From Rhyacophila brunnea (taxonomy: Eukaryota > Arthropoda > Insecta > Trichoptera > Rhyacophilidae): DNA of 64,000 nucleotides. The position numbers were made by a program, and so were the translations under genes. The DNA lies in assembly GCA_022495005.1 (NCBI GenBank), contig JAGYXB010000101.1:186001-250000 (forward strand), written 5' to 3'. The notes beneath the pieces are model-generated. The model had not been told where the DNA came from. It searched no databases and worked only from the letters and a program-made list of their open reading frames with translations. Positions 34,640 through 46,830 of the stretch are shown here, in pieces; the first letter of the stretch is position 1, and every line of letters begins with the position of its first letter.

Positions 34640-35245
34640 GACCATGTCCTATTCTAAGAAGATCATAATATGGGTCTCCACAGAGTGAAGGTTTGTATTA
34701 TAACAGATTTATTTACGATTTGCCCTTACTCAAACTATTAATCGAAACATATATTGAAAAATAATATGTGTATTTGTCAGACCCAACATTAGAACCTGGG
34801 ACCCAGTGACGTCCCTAGACAAAATGCCGCTCCTGGACAGCGCCAAAATGCCGCCACATTTTTTATACAGTATTTTTCATCATCCGCGAACGTGTCGTTT
34901 CTGGTCACCAAGAACGTCGAAGGGCAACGGAAGTAAACTAGACATCACGAACCCGACAAAAAAAATACAGTCCTGTTAAACCTTTTATGTTAATTAATAC
35001 ATTTTGTTTCCAACCAGTGAGCTGAATTTTTAATGGAAAGATATTTTCGTTATTACTAAGTTTAAGTAGGTAGCTATTTCTATATATACTTTGGTACTGT
35101 TACGGTACTATAATTTATATATTATCCTCGATTTGCCGCCTTTCGAGTAACTGCCGCCCCCAAGCGACGCTCAATCTGCCTACCCCCACGGTACGTCACT
35201 CCTGGGACCCACGCCATTATAAGCCGACGCATTAGCTGCTCGATG
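34640..35245 (-). mobile_element. tRNA-derived SINE split by a MITE
   Basis: SINE body from CCATGTCCTATTCTAAG with the tRNA-like head at the right (GCCATTATAAGCCGACGC). Interrupted exactly in CCTGGGACCCA by the MITE at 34804-35201. Confidence 0.8.
34804..35201. mobile_element. hAT MITE, CAGTGACG ends, copy 2
   Basis: Starts CAGTGACGTCCCTAGAC and ends GGTACGTCACTC. Perfect 8-bp TSD CTGGGACC (34796-34803, 35202-35209). The empty site is seen in sister SINE copies (for example CCTGGGACCC at 37.24 kb). Confidence 0.93.
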
Positions 35246-35249
35246 ATAA

Positions 35250-36340
35250 AATTAAAATTTCAAAATCTAAAATTGTCCTATCTGTACCTAATTAATTTAT
35301 TTTTGTTCATTATCAGATCATAATAACCCATAATAATTTATGCATGTTCTGAAAAGTGCGTTACGAAAAACCTCTTTTGGACAAATCGAAATGTTTTTCG
35401 TTTATTTTAAAAACCTCTACAAAAGGAAAAGAGCTATCTACATAAAATGTCTTGATTAAGGGAAATTTAAGAATTTACAAAAGAATGGCTGATATTCAAT
35501 TAGTCTGCCTTCTCGTCTATGATTTTAGTACGTAAGGCCGGACAATAGGGCTAAAGAGACTATAGCCCAAGGTCCATAAATGATAAGGGCCCCGGAACCC
35601 GACAAATAAATTAAAATAGTACTGTTGACATATCCTGCAATCATGCAATAGGTAGGTAGGTTCATTTTGAGAGTAACTGAAATAATGTATATTGAGGAAG
35701 TTATTATTTTTAAAACGTCAACATGCCTAATAGAAATTAATAAAAATCTATCAAATTACGTTTAAACAACTTGGATTTTTAGAGCCCCCAATTAGTGTTA
35801 GCCCAAGCCTAGGGATGTTTCAACTTTCAAGTGTAAATCCGATTCTATTAGTTTGACTGAATTCCTAACAATTCAAACATTACTATGAAATCTAGCGGCT
35901 GGACAGAATTATCATTGTTTGTAAATCAAAAAGAAAATAGGTAGTGATTGATGCTGACGTCTTGTTTAGGTTACTTACTTGAGTAATTTAGGTGTAAATT
36001 ATTAATTATTATCACATCATGAGGTCCAGCGAAGTCCTCTCCAAAAATCGATAAGAAAGTTTCAGAAAAGATATATTATATACTTATTGTAATATTATTG
36101 AAATGCAATGAAGCTCCACTGGTGACAGGATGACGTGACAAAATGACCAAATGAAAAATAGAATTAAAAATTCGTTCTTCGTTTAAATTGGTTGTTTTTG
36201 TAATCCCTGTCGGGAGAAGTGTTACCAACTTACTATGAAGTTAAATTTAAAAAAAGATTGTCCATTCCATGCACCTATGGCACAATGAATCAGTCTACGG
36301 CCGTAATAATGTAAAGCAGAGAGGTTATTTACTCGTAAAT
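35250..36340. other. No gene recognised
   Basis: Contains GGGCTAAAGAGACTATAGCCC and AAGGGCCCCGGAACC near 35.55 kb and AGCCCAAGCCTAGGG near 35.8 kb, which look like worn transposon ends, but no pair could be proven. Confidence 0.3.
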
Positions 36341-36343
36341 TAC

Positions 36344-36446
36344 CTTTCAAAAGAATTCTATCTTTAACACTGTCTCGCTCTGATGGAGTGTCCAATGGTC
36401 CATTATAATCTTGAGTATGAAAAAATCGGGTAAGCATACGAGTCAG
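36344..36446 (-). CDS. Candidate internal exon of an unidentified gene
   Basis: The 103-bp segment has a strong acceptor (a T-rich tract then CACTATCAAAG) and a good donor (TTGAAAG|GTAATT). It is open in phase 0 to 1 and encodes 34 residues, including TRFFHTQDYNGPLDTPSERD, with a composition unlike the AT-driven chance frames nearby. Just upstream on the same strand a 17-nt piece (GTTTTAG to TATCAG|GTATAT) could be a preceding microexon, which is speculative. I do not recognise the protein; it may be a pseudogene fragment. Confidence 0.35.
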
Positions 36447-36631
36447 CTTTGATAGTGAAAAAAAAACACGCCGTAGTAAATAATAGTGACGAAGCTCCTT
36501 GAAAATAATAATATAATATACCTGATAGTGCAGCGGCTCTAAAACAGTTTATTGATGGCGTATTGTAGGCATGTCGAATTTCAAGTAGGCTGTGATCTAT
36601 CCTGTATCAAAATTTGCATTGATCTATCTCA

Positions 36632-36870
36632 ACCATGGCCCCACAAAGGGGGGGCTGACAGGGCTCTGGGGGGGGGGCGGCGTGGCAGGTCGACCTGATA
36701 AGTGAGATAAACACACAACAAAAATTTACCCTAATGGGGAAAAAATTCGCCTGCGGCACTATTTTAATTGTAGAGTCTTAACGTTTTAAAATGTTTAGAA
36801 GTGTGATGCAACTTTTGATTACTGTGGGTCGATATTCGACAACTCCACAATTCAAATGGATTTATTCAAT
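36632..36870. repeat. G-run repeat, copy 1
   Basis: ATGGCCCCACAAAGGGGGGG with a second run of ten G, then ATAAGTGAGATAAACACACA and a GTCGATATTCGACAACTCCA-like word. The same order occurs at 57877-58110. Confidence 0.7.
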
Positions 36871-37060
36871 ACAAAAAATCGCTAAAAATAGATATACCTA
36901 GTAAGTGTTATATAAAATTTATATACCCACATGTTGTACCACAAGTTGAAATGGTTCTGGTTTTTGACAAATTCGAGAGATAACAGTGAGAAATTTGTTA
37001 CAAAATGATACCTACAATGTGAGATGTGTTACATAGTGAATTAGTAAACTTCTTCTTCTT

Positions 37061-37268
37061 CGACCATGTCCGATCCTAATAGGATCATATGGGCCTCCAC
37101 AGAGTAGAGGTCTGTATTAACAGAATTTGTTTTTACGAGAAATGGATGTCAGTCACTTGCTCAACCTATTAGGTCCATACCCTGACTCACACACATATTG
37201 AAAAACAATGTGTACTTGCCAGACTCATAATTCGAACCTGGGACCCAAGACATTATAAGCCGACACGT
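37061..37268 (-). mobile_element. tRNA-derived SINE
   Basis: CCATGTCCGATCCTAATAGG through AATTCGAACCTGGGACCC and GCCGACACGTAA; the B-box-like GGTTCGAATT lies on the minus strand. Supplies the uninterrupted sequence for the copies at 32.7 and 34.6 kb. Confidence 0.8.
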
Positions 37269-37299
37269 AATTCACATTTACTTTTTTACAACTTAGTAA

Positions 37300-37940
37300 C
37301 TTTCTTTTAGTTTTATTTTGATATTATTAAGTTACATATTTAAGTTTTATAAAAAAAAAATTCTCAGTGGACCAACTAACATTAGCCGTTAGATAATGCG
37401 GTATCATGCATAGTTAAATGCCATGGGGCTTTGAAATCATAATAAAATCACGTTATTTATAATATTATTATTTCATTATCAACACTCAAATTGAATCTAA
37501 TCTAGATATAAACAGGTTTTCAGAAATAGTAAATAAAATAAAATTACTTTTTTAATTTAATATTGAAGTTGTATATGAGTATAATTTAATGTGCTTTACA
37601 CTAATTACGTATAATAATAATTACAAATTACAAATATAATGGAATATCGTATCGACTTGATTTGACAGATTTTTAATTATATAACCTATTGTTAGTTAGG
37701 TGGTAGGTGCCTACTGCCTACTTAAAACTAGTGAAATAACTTATATAATTATAAATAAATCGGGACTACATACTTACTATCATACGATTTAATTATTTGT
37801 TCTGCATATATAAATTGTAAACTTACAAATCTCTTGTCTTCATATCAACATGCTCATTAAATACAATTTGTATTTATTTGTTTATTGAAACAATATAATA
37901 TTAAATTATTGATTCACAACATGCATTTACGTGTAAAAAA
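37300..37940. other. AT-rich stretch, nothing recognised
   Basis: No gene or repeat family recognised. Confidence 0.3.
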
Positions 37941-37944
37941 GAAT

Positions 37945-38712
37945 GATCCTGGACATTCCTTAAACGTTGTAGATAATCTATTTATATAATTTTGAAGAGT
38001 TATTATCCTTTATATTTATTTTAAACATTCGATGACTGCATAAAGTATTTTTATTACATAAAATATTATTCTTTTAAACCTCTCGCTCTAATGTTTTAGA
38101 ATATAGTCATATTTCAGTACATGCATGTGCAGCATTTATAAAACCATTAGTATAATTTATGTCGACATTATTATAGTGAAATATTTACGATAAAAAAATA
38201 TATTGATAATCTCTGTGATCCCAAACTTGACAAGAATTAGGCATTTTATTATTCAAAAAATGGGCAAGATTAACACATTTGAAGATAATTCTAAAGATAC
38301 TAATTATAAGCTATGTCTTTGATCATTCAAGTGTGATAAACATTCTACGAATATTGATTGCTTTATAATAATTATTGACCTAAGAATAAGGTAATGTTTT
38401 TTTTTAAATACGCCATTTCTTTTGGCATTCTCCAGTGGTTAAGCCACAACATACGGCCGTAGCCATAAATTGATAAACTAAAATTGAATTAGGGAGTAAG
38501 AACACGTTAACGCGCGTGTTTGAACATGTGCCTTTAAAAAAATCGGTTAGAAATACTTTATGCAGTCATGAAATGTTTAAAATAAATATAAAGGATAATA
38601 AGGCTTCAAAATTATATAAATAGAATATCTACAACGTTTAAGGAATGTCCAGGATCATGCTTTGAAAATGCAATAAAAGCTCAATTTTGACCTACGCTGA
38701 GCATGTCCCCCC
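37945..38712. mobile_element. Rearranged piggyBac-like element, foldback form
   Basis: Collinear with 23345-23950 up to about 38540; then about 170 bp form an inverted copy of the element's own left end, finishing GCTGAGCATGTCCCCCC before TTAA (38713-38716). The original left terminus is missing. The result is a partial palindrome. Confidence 0.75.
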
Positions 38713-38719
38713 TTAATAA

Positions 38720-39490
38720 AAATACACCGCAAAGAATAATCTTAGAAAAAAATAATAAGCAGAAAAATAAAATTTTGAAAACAAAATAGATAGGTGTAGA
38801 TTGTATGGGTAGTGTTGAAGGAAAACACGCGTTGGTACCTATTTATATAGTTTTGTCTTTTATTTATATGGCACAAATAATGTACTAGTGGTATTACACG
38901 GCAGATAGCATGAAGTTATATTAAACTATGTTTTACATGTAAAGGTTTAGAATGATCCATTTAACTTGAAAATTTGGAAAAGGGCTGATTGCTCTTGGAA
39001 CATCCAAATATATTGAAGGTCTCTAGACAACTGTCATTTCGGACTCGCTATTGTCTATGCTCTAAACATGAGCATATACAATAACATGTCAGTTGCAGAG
39101 TTTGGTAAAATCTCTACAGTACACAGCGTATCAGAGAAAACGTCTACGTTTCTAGGAAGCGCATTGATAAGCCTTGCACGAGGAAACAGTTCTTTGCAGA
39201 TATTTGGATATTGGTCACTGCTGATTGCTGCAATCGATAATTACCTGGTCGTAGGAGGTACCTACTTGATATTGTTACGTGTAAGTCCCGATCAAATACA
39301 ATTTTTATCATAGACCAGGTGGGTAGGCAGTAGACATTATATTGTAGAGTAGGTTTTTTTTCCCGAATACTGAAACATTTCACGGTTCACTGGAAGCAAT
39401 TATACGAACCCCCAGCCCCCAGTATAAGAAAATTATTATTCTATTGTAAGTCACAGATAAAATTATTTTTATTATTTTTTTAAGAAACTA
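38720..39490. other. No gene recognised
   Basis: Overlapping frames of about 80 codons on both strands at 39.07-39.38 kb in slightly GC-richer sequence; neither resembles a known protein. Confidence 0.3.
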
Positions 39491-39501
39491 TCCATCTAAT
39501 A

Positions 39502-41011
39502 CAGGCCTGGGCAAACTATGACCCGCCAAGTTTTTATGTGAGGCCCGTAAGCTTTAATCGTATTTCTGAAAAAGTATACTTTTTCTACATTTCAACACCA
39601 TTTTAAAAATAAAATTTGAATATAATAAATGTACATGAATTGTAACGTCGAGAAGAAATCTGAAAATTTTAGAACACTCTTAATTCAGACAAATTCGAAC
39701 ATCTTATAGATTCTGTTAGAAAAATGTTGGTTATTTTTGGATCAACCTACATATGTGAATAAACATTTTCAATAATGAATATCAAATAAAACTCATAAGG
39801 CCTATGAAGATTAACAAGCAGTTTTAAGAATCTCAAATAATAATTGATATACTACTAGATGAGGAGTTCCCATACAAGTGTCATTTTTAAAATGTACCAC
39901 AAAAGAAGATATTACGAATATCGTCTAATAATATTTCCTTGTAGGTATAATGCGTTAAGACCGTTAACATGGATTCCCAAATTTCACCCGTATTGCCCTG
40001 GCTGTAAAACTAAATTTGCTTTCTTGGAATAGTGACCCTAAGGGTATCTGCAACCCAAAGCTTGCAAGCTACCAAAAATTCATGTCTGAGCAGACAGAGC
40101 AAGTCGTCATGCGCTGACTTTTAGTTAGAGTAAGATGCAATCTAGATCGAGCTTACTCATAATGATTGCCAGGTCGTTTTCGAGACAAATATTAAGTGGG
40201 CTTATATCGGGTTAAGTCCGCTGATATTAAAACAGTAAGTTTTAACACTGGCCGAGTCGTTGAAAATTGGGCGTCATTTTAAAAGCATATAATTCATCCA
40301 GTAGTATATCAATGCAAATAATATAAAATTAACACCTGAAATTAAAAAAAATGTTGAATAACGTGAAATAGTTTCTTCTCATTAAATTGTTGGCTATTAG
40401 AGAATCATTTATTTTTTTATGTGGAAATTCTTTTCCACGTAATAGTATGTCAAATAATTACAAGATAAAATAACTTTTTATATAAAACGTTTTTAAATTT
40501 TCTGTTGAATTATTATGCTCAATATGCTCAAACTTGTACTTGAATTGAAGTAAATAAAAAACAAACAAATATAAAATACTGAAATGTCATTTTGACATTT
40601 CATTTGGATTTCCATAGTAACGCACGTATATATTAATAATTTAGTTGCCAGGACCACCCCTTAGCAACCAATAATAGTCTTTTACTTTTTATGGATTTTT
40701 ATGAGATAACTTTCCATACGTAACAGAATTAACTGAAAATGAATTCAATTCTGCTTAAAGATGGCTAAAAGTATTAAAAGAATGCATTGGCATCGTGTTC
40801 TGATATATTCTAAAAGTTTCAAATGTCTAGCTAGTCGGGAAGTTAAAAATCGATTGCAAGATTTGTACTGGACAAACAACCACCGGACAAACAAGAATAC
40901 GAGCTAATAAAAACGTTGTAATAATAAAAATATTAGGTATTTTACTTGCGGCCCTCTGTTAATTTTATATTCCTAATGTGGCCCTAAATCCAAAAAGTTT
41001 GCCCAGGCCTG
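39502..41011 (+). mobile_element. Decayed hAT transposon, 1510 bp, perfect TSD
   Basis: Ends CAGGCCTGGGCAAACT / complement CAGGCCTGGGCAAACT with 8-bp TSD ATCTAATA (39494-39501, 41012-41019). At about 39735-39800 the plus strand reads FGSTYICE-stop-TFSIMNIK-stop, a ruined hAT transposase dimerisation domain (CExxFSxMN). A foreign repeat is inserted at about 40450-40920. Confidence 0.93.
40450..40920. repeat. Dispersed repeat nested in the hAT element
   Basis: Shares with 62676-63450 the words AATTACAAGATAAAA, TTTTTAAATTTTCTGTTGAA, GAAATGTCATTTTGACATTT, ATTTCCATAGTAACGCACG, TTAGCAACCAATAATAG and AAGTTTCAAATGTCTAGCTA. The conserved palindrome GAAATGTCATTTTGACATTTC is its most regular feature. 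Class unknown. Confidence 0.75.
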
Positions 41012-41465
41012 ATCTAATATAATAACACTTATAAAACATTCAAAAGATAGTAAGTGCATAATGTGTATGATTTTATATTTTTTCCTTTTCTTGTTTAAAA
41101 TTTAATGTAAAATCTAAGATTACGTAGGTGGGTAACTAAAGATTGCTGAATTTCAATATTTGTAGCGATTTGCTCTATATTAAAATAAATATATTATTAT
41201 TTGAGAACCTCAGGTTTAAATAATAATCTACTCACCTATCTTCGGTGAGAATTCGATTCCTTGGAATGTTGTGGTTGTGCCGTTTTACTACAACATTTTT
41301 TTACAACTAAAATTACAACCTTTCTATCATAGCGATAAATACAACCGTTTACATAAATAACAATTTCCACGTTATAGCCTTAAAATGATGCCAGCCTTCA
41401 GTGCTTACCCTTAAAATTAATTTATCAGATACTACGCATTAACAGGGTCAGATTGAGACGTTGTG

Positions 41466-41700
41466 GACCCCTGGGATACAGCAAGTAGAGTTGCTTCATA
41501 ACTTTGCACTCCGGCTCTAATATAAAATATATTTTAATTACACATATTACATATTTATTTTCTTATTACTACATATTATATTAAAACAAGTGGATATCAT
41601 TTGATCTAGTTTTATGCGAAGTAATCAGGCAAAGAGGCGTACCAGTGTAATAAAAAGTGCAAAGTTATAAACGTATAGGTACTCTACTTGGGGTACTGTG
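41466..41700. repeat. Foldback repeat around TAGAGTTGCTTCATAACTTT
   Basis: AGCAAGTAGAGTTGCTTCAT with AACTTTGCAC is answered inverted by GTGCAAAGTT and GTACTCTACTTGGGGTAC. About 35-bp imperfect arms and a 150-bp spacer. Probably a worn MITE. Confidence 0.5.
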
Positions 41701-41807
41701 AAAGGAAAAAACACACATCTAGGGTTTAGTTAGGCCCACATAGTGTTGATATGGCATTTAACTTAGGCTTTATAATCAATCATAATAATAGTATTTAATA
41801 TTTCGAT

Positions 41808-42176
41808 ACCAGGGGAACAACTCATAAAACCTTGTTCCAAGATGATGGCGTTTGAATTTTTTGCAGTAATTCTCATTTTAATTTTAAAGCCTTGATTTCG
41901 ATGAAAGTGTATGTTTTTTTGTAATTAATTTAGTGGAATTCATCAATGCACAATGAAATTGTACATTTTAATAAAGAATTAACCAATAAGTTTGATTATA
42001 TAATGGAATTACTGATTAATCTCAGAAAGAGTTATTCGATTGTATGACACATTAAAGAAATTTTTGATTGTTTTTTTTGCTGAATTATAAAGAAAAGATT
42101 ATTCTACATCGAATGGCATTCTTAACTCAAAACCTTTAAATTTTGAGTTGTTCCCCTATTGAACTGTGGTATCGAT
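41808..42176. mobile_element. Inverted-repeat element, AGGGGAACAACTCA ends
   Basis: TCGATACC-AGGGGAACAACTCA on the left and its complement (with 9 extra bases between the two words) on the right. No clear TSD. Confidence 0.55.
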
Positions 42177-42179
42177 TTG

Positions 42180-44300
42180 ATAAAAAACAGTTTTGTTATG
42201 TAATATAGGTATAATATCATACAATCCGATCTTAACATGTAGTAGATACTTAAATTGATAAAATAGAAACTGTGAAAAGTTAATTTATGGTGAAGAGTAA
42301 TATCGGGCTGTATGTATGAGATTACCAAATTCTATATAAGCTATTTAACCGATTTTCCACCATATAGCGTATATCACGGTTTGTGACGTAAGCAATCTGA
42401 CGTCACATGTCATTCAAAATGGCTGCTTCATCTGTCACTTTCAAATGTAATTTTAATAATGCATTATGCATTCATTACAACAAACGTTTGCTTGAGGCCC
42501 TCGTTTATTTTGTAGACTCTGTAAAACATTTGCGAACTTTAAAAACAGTTCCTAGTCGTGCTGTTTACAAAATACGTATAATTTTGATCCATAGTCTATA
42601 ATCTAGCTAGATAGTAGGTAACTGATACAATGCTCTCGTATTTCGCTTACATCAAAGATAACTGTAATAAACAAAGTAAAAGTCTCAAACATCAATAGTG
42701 TCATACGGTAATTAGTATAACTGATAATATTATACAGGGATAATTACATATTATTATCTAAATCCATTTTCATTTCTGTCATTTATTCTTATTCCGTTTT
42801 GACATCTCATAATAGAAGTGATTGAAGTGAAGTTAGTCATAATATAATTGCATGTATTGCCACCAAATGGAAATGTTTGCTGGGAATACTATATCCTTTC
42901 GTACAGTAGAATTATAAAATAAATGTGATAAAATAACTGATAAATTAATTAAAGTTCATAATAATATTATTCATTTATAATTATTAAATTTATATGGTAT
43001 ACCGTTCGCACACTTTAAGACACATTTACAATTTCAAAACTTTAAATGAATGGTCGGGAAATGAAATTTTATAAGTTTGCCATTATATGGACGCCATGAC
43101 ACATTATGACGTCACATCGTGACGTCGCTAAATAACGGATTACATTTGCACTCATGCATACAAATGAGCAGTAATTAACCTATAAAGTATTTGGGAATCT
43201 CATGCATACGACCCAGCATAATATTATGATATAAATTCAACTAAACTAAAAACGTCTTGGTATATCCGTGAAATGAAGCAATACAAAAAGTCTATAGATA
43301 TAATTTATTCTACATAATAAATATATAAGTCTGCAGGCGTGCAAACAAGGGGTGGAGTGTTTCGAGTCCGGACCTCCCCCACCAGGAACAGAAATGGAAT
43401 AGCACTTATCATTTGTTGGAGATTATGGATTTTTTTCGAAATGGACCCCGCACTGTGTGCGCCCCTGTAAATCTTTAATAATATGTATTTTTTAGATTTA
43501 TTTTGATTTGAAGTAGATATTCCGTTCTTGCCTTTCATTTTGAGAGGAAATGATTTTAGAGCAGTATAGAAAATCAGAATATGAAAATGCAGGAGGAAAA
43601 AAGCGATCATCGACTTGTCGTATTGAGGAAAGTTAACAAGAAGAAAATATAAGAAAAGCTTAAAAAAGCTCCCGACTCCATTGTCAGTGGGGAAATTGGG
43701 GAAAGAGAGTGTAAAAAGCTCTCAACTTCTGGAAGTTTTTTAATGAAAATCAGAAAAAAAAGTAAAAACAAAAACAACGTCAATCAAAAGTTTACCATAT
43801 CCTCCAAGAAAATATGGTCCTCATTAGTCACTGTAATCCGTAGGTATGTTAGATTAATTTTAAATTAAGCAATGCATTTATTATTCAATTGAAAAAAGGA
43901 ATATTTTTATGGAGTAGGTACGTACTCTTATGTATGATTTAATTATACTTATTACATTATTTCTCTTTGTGAGTGGGTATTATGATTATTATGAATTCAT
44001 GAAACTAGTATGTACTGGATTCACTCAACCTAATCCTAATACATAACAACACTTCTTAGAAACGAGGAGCAAAGACGTTTTGGGGTAAGTGATCTCGACT
44101 CCATTAGCCGTGGTTGATTGTGGTTATTTTAACTGAAATATAAAAAAAAAACTTGTTACTTAACTGTGGAGTTCCCCGAAACAAGGCTAATCGTAATGTT
44201 TATGATAAACCTTGTGTTTTATTTACAGAAAAAGTTGGAAAATTATAATTCCTTTGTTATTTCATTACATTGCATAATTTATTAAAATGATGTTTAGTGT
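42180..44300. other. No gene recognised
   Basis: Contains TGACGTCA words at 42.4 and 43.1 kb in a loosely inverted context (possible worn element ends). A CCTCCCCCACCAGGA stretch at 43.37 kb resembles one at 46.49 kb. Short frames only. Confidence 0.3.
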
Positions 44301-44310
44301 GCCATGAGTC

Positions 44311-44665
44311 AAGGCTCACTATATTCAGGCAGGGGCACGAAACTGTGAATATCGATATTCTGTATATCTTTATATTTTGTCTTTCCGTATTTCACGCGGA
44401 TGAAGTCAGGGGCGATCGTCAGTAAAGAATCAGTAGCACAGTATAAAATTAAAATTGTAATAAGACCAAGTAGCTAAACTGAATGAAACAGAAGGCCCAC
44501 TCTATTCAGGCAGCGGCACGAAATTGTGAATATCGATATTCTGCATATCTTTCTATTTTGTCTTTCCGTATTTCACGCGGATGAAGTCAGGGGCGATCGT
44601 CAATAAAGAATCAGTAGCACAGTATAAAATTAAAATTGTAATAAAACCAAGTAGCTAAACTGAAT
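44311..44665 (+). repeat. Tandem duplication, 181-bp unit, two copies
   Basis: 44311-44491 and 44492-44665 differ by only a few bases. Each contains TTTCACGCGGATGAAGTC, a word common in insect repeats, followed by GGGGCGATCGTCA. Confidence 0.92.
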
Positions 44666-45050
44666 CGTATATAATCACAACATTTCGAGAGTACCTACTT
44701 TCTATATATTTCTTGTATCTTTCTATCTGTCTTTATATGTATCTTTCTGAAATATTAAAAATTAAAACTGTATCTAATGATATATTTTTCATAACTAAGT
44801 ACTTACTTTTGTTATAAGTTATAATCATTTGTATTTGTTACTTTTTAATCTTTTTCCTTATAAATGTAATTTCTGAGACATAATTGCAATCTGCCCAAAC
44901 TTTTTAATTGTTTAACTTGTAATTCCAGCAGGATAGCAGAAAAGATCAGTGGCCAGTTACTAGCTCTGTTCCATATTTTGTTCATTATTTTGATAGTTAA
45001 TATGAAAAATAACACGATTTATTACACCATTAATAAGTGTTCGTCATATG

Positions 45051-45789
45051 TAGGGATTCCAATCACGGGATCCCGAGCTATTTTCGATACCTATGAATTC
45101 CGGGATTTCAATCCCGAAACTTTCGGGATTGATTTTTTTATCAATTTTTATATAAAATAAAATAAAAACGAAAATATAACAGAAAGAATACTTTTAATAA
45201 CAAATAACTACATTAGAAATAATGAAATAAATTGAGTTTGAATGAAGTTTGATTTATACACATGTGTAAGTTGCGATCCATTTTATTTTTTCACATAAAT
45301 TAATAAAAACGAGAAAGATTGGAAAAAAACAATGCTTCGCACTATTAACAAAGTAATTTATTCCACCATGATCTCATACGTTTTACGGCAGTTTCATATT
45401 TGGCTGACTAATTAGATTTATGAAGCGGAAAGGCCATAAGTACACCATGATTTGCTATTTTATTATTATTTTAAATCTCGCTAACACATTCATAAAGTCT
45501 TTACTATCAGAAACAGCAATCTCAAATTAAATTAACATTATTATTTATATTACAATATTATTTACTCCATTAAACTTATGTATTTCCAAGATTGAACGTA
45601 TACAATATTAACAATAAATGTCTTAAATAGTATAAATTATACTAGATTTATTTTTGACCGATTTTATCAATGCTATTTGTAAATATAAAAATTTTATATT
45701 AACAATGGAAAAAATGCCAATCCCGGGATTGTCAAATTGTAATCCCGAAATCCCGGGATCAGAATTTTGGCTCGGGATTGGATTCCCTA
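45051..45789. mobile_element. hAT-like element, 739 bp, TAGGGATTCCAATC ends
   Basis: Inverted ends TAGGGATTCCAATC / TAGGGAATCCAATC with perfect 8-bp TSD GTCATATG (45043-45050, 45790-45797). Several ATCCCGGGATT palindromes lie inside both ends. No transposase. Confidence 0.93.
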
Positions 45790-46005
45790 GTCATATGACA
45801 AGAGCTTCTTGACCCACTGTTATGTATGCATCATAAATATATATCGTTATTCGTCAGAGGATTATGGACAGGTTATGTATGAGCCATAAATTGATGACTC
45901 TTCACGAGTTATGTATTTATATATTATGGCGATTTTCCAAGAAGTGTGATCGTTTCATCAAAATGTACAAAAATCTTACAGTTTAGGTGGTGAGGGTATA
46001 TTATC

Positions 46006-46409
46006 GGGTCTAGGACGATTTGGCGCCGGGACAACTGGACGCCAAGTAATTCGAAAATAAATAGACGTTAGATACTTAAACGTAATTTAAAAAAAAAATA
46101 TTAAATATTATTATTTATACTTAAATTATCATTCATAGTTGATGAGAATTTAAATATACACACGTAAATAATGATTTAATCGTGCATATGTTTAAGTTCC
46201 AACGAAAAAGGAGTTTTTAATTTTTATATAAAGCCTTAGGCAAGGTAATTTTTAATCCGCAATAAAAAAAAACATTATGTTAAGAGTAAAATGAATTAAA
46301 ACTACTAAGTAGTAGATAAAAATTGATTATAATTCATCTTCTACGTTCTGTTTACTTGTCCACGACAGTGCGGCGTCCAATTGTCCTGGCGTCCAGTTGT
46401 CCCATTCCC
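46006..46409. mobile_element. hAT-like MITE, GGGTCTAGGACGATTTGG ends, copy 1
   Basis: 404 bp, inner termini GGGACAACTGGACGCC exactly inverted, TSD ATATTATC (45998-46005, 46410-46417). Copy 2 is at 49835-50232. Confidence 0.93.
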
Positions 46410-46737
46410 ATATTATCTACGGTGGAGTGTAGGTATATGTAATTAAACCAAATACATAATTTGTATTTTTTCCGTTTCTGGGGGAGGGTCTGGACCCGAA
46501 AACCCCCCTCCTTGTGAACGCACCTGGCATAGGTAGTATATAACTACATAATATTATTCGAGTCCGGAAATTTGTACGTATGCAGTTCGCCGTATCACAC
46601 TTCACCGAGAAATGTTGTATCGGGAATATAATATGGCCGTAGATTAAAAACCGTCCAACCTCTTTGGGTTGTATACTATTCTAGTACAATATTAAATGGT
46701 TGTATAGTACTGACTTAAAATTCATGTCTAAATATAA

Positions 46738-46830
46738 CACGGTTCGTGTCGGTTTACAGGAAGCCAGAACCAAACATTTTTTTAAAATAACCGATATACT
46801 GGATTATTTGTTAGGTTAGGTTATGACGTT
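46738..46830. repeat. Half copy of the GGTACTGTTCGG foldback element
   Basis: CGGTTTACAGGAAGCCAGAA through AATAACCGATATACTGGATT and GTTAGGTTAGGTTA resembles the left half of 55886-56073. The right half is missing. Confidence 0.5.

Noticed and set aside
42395..43130. TGACGTCA words as a regulatory CRE pair
   Set aside because: They lie in loosely inverted sequence that looks like worn transposon ends, and no gene start is nearby.
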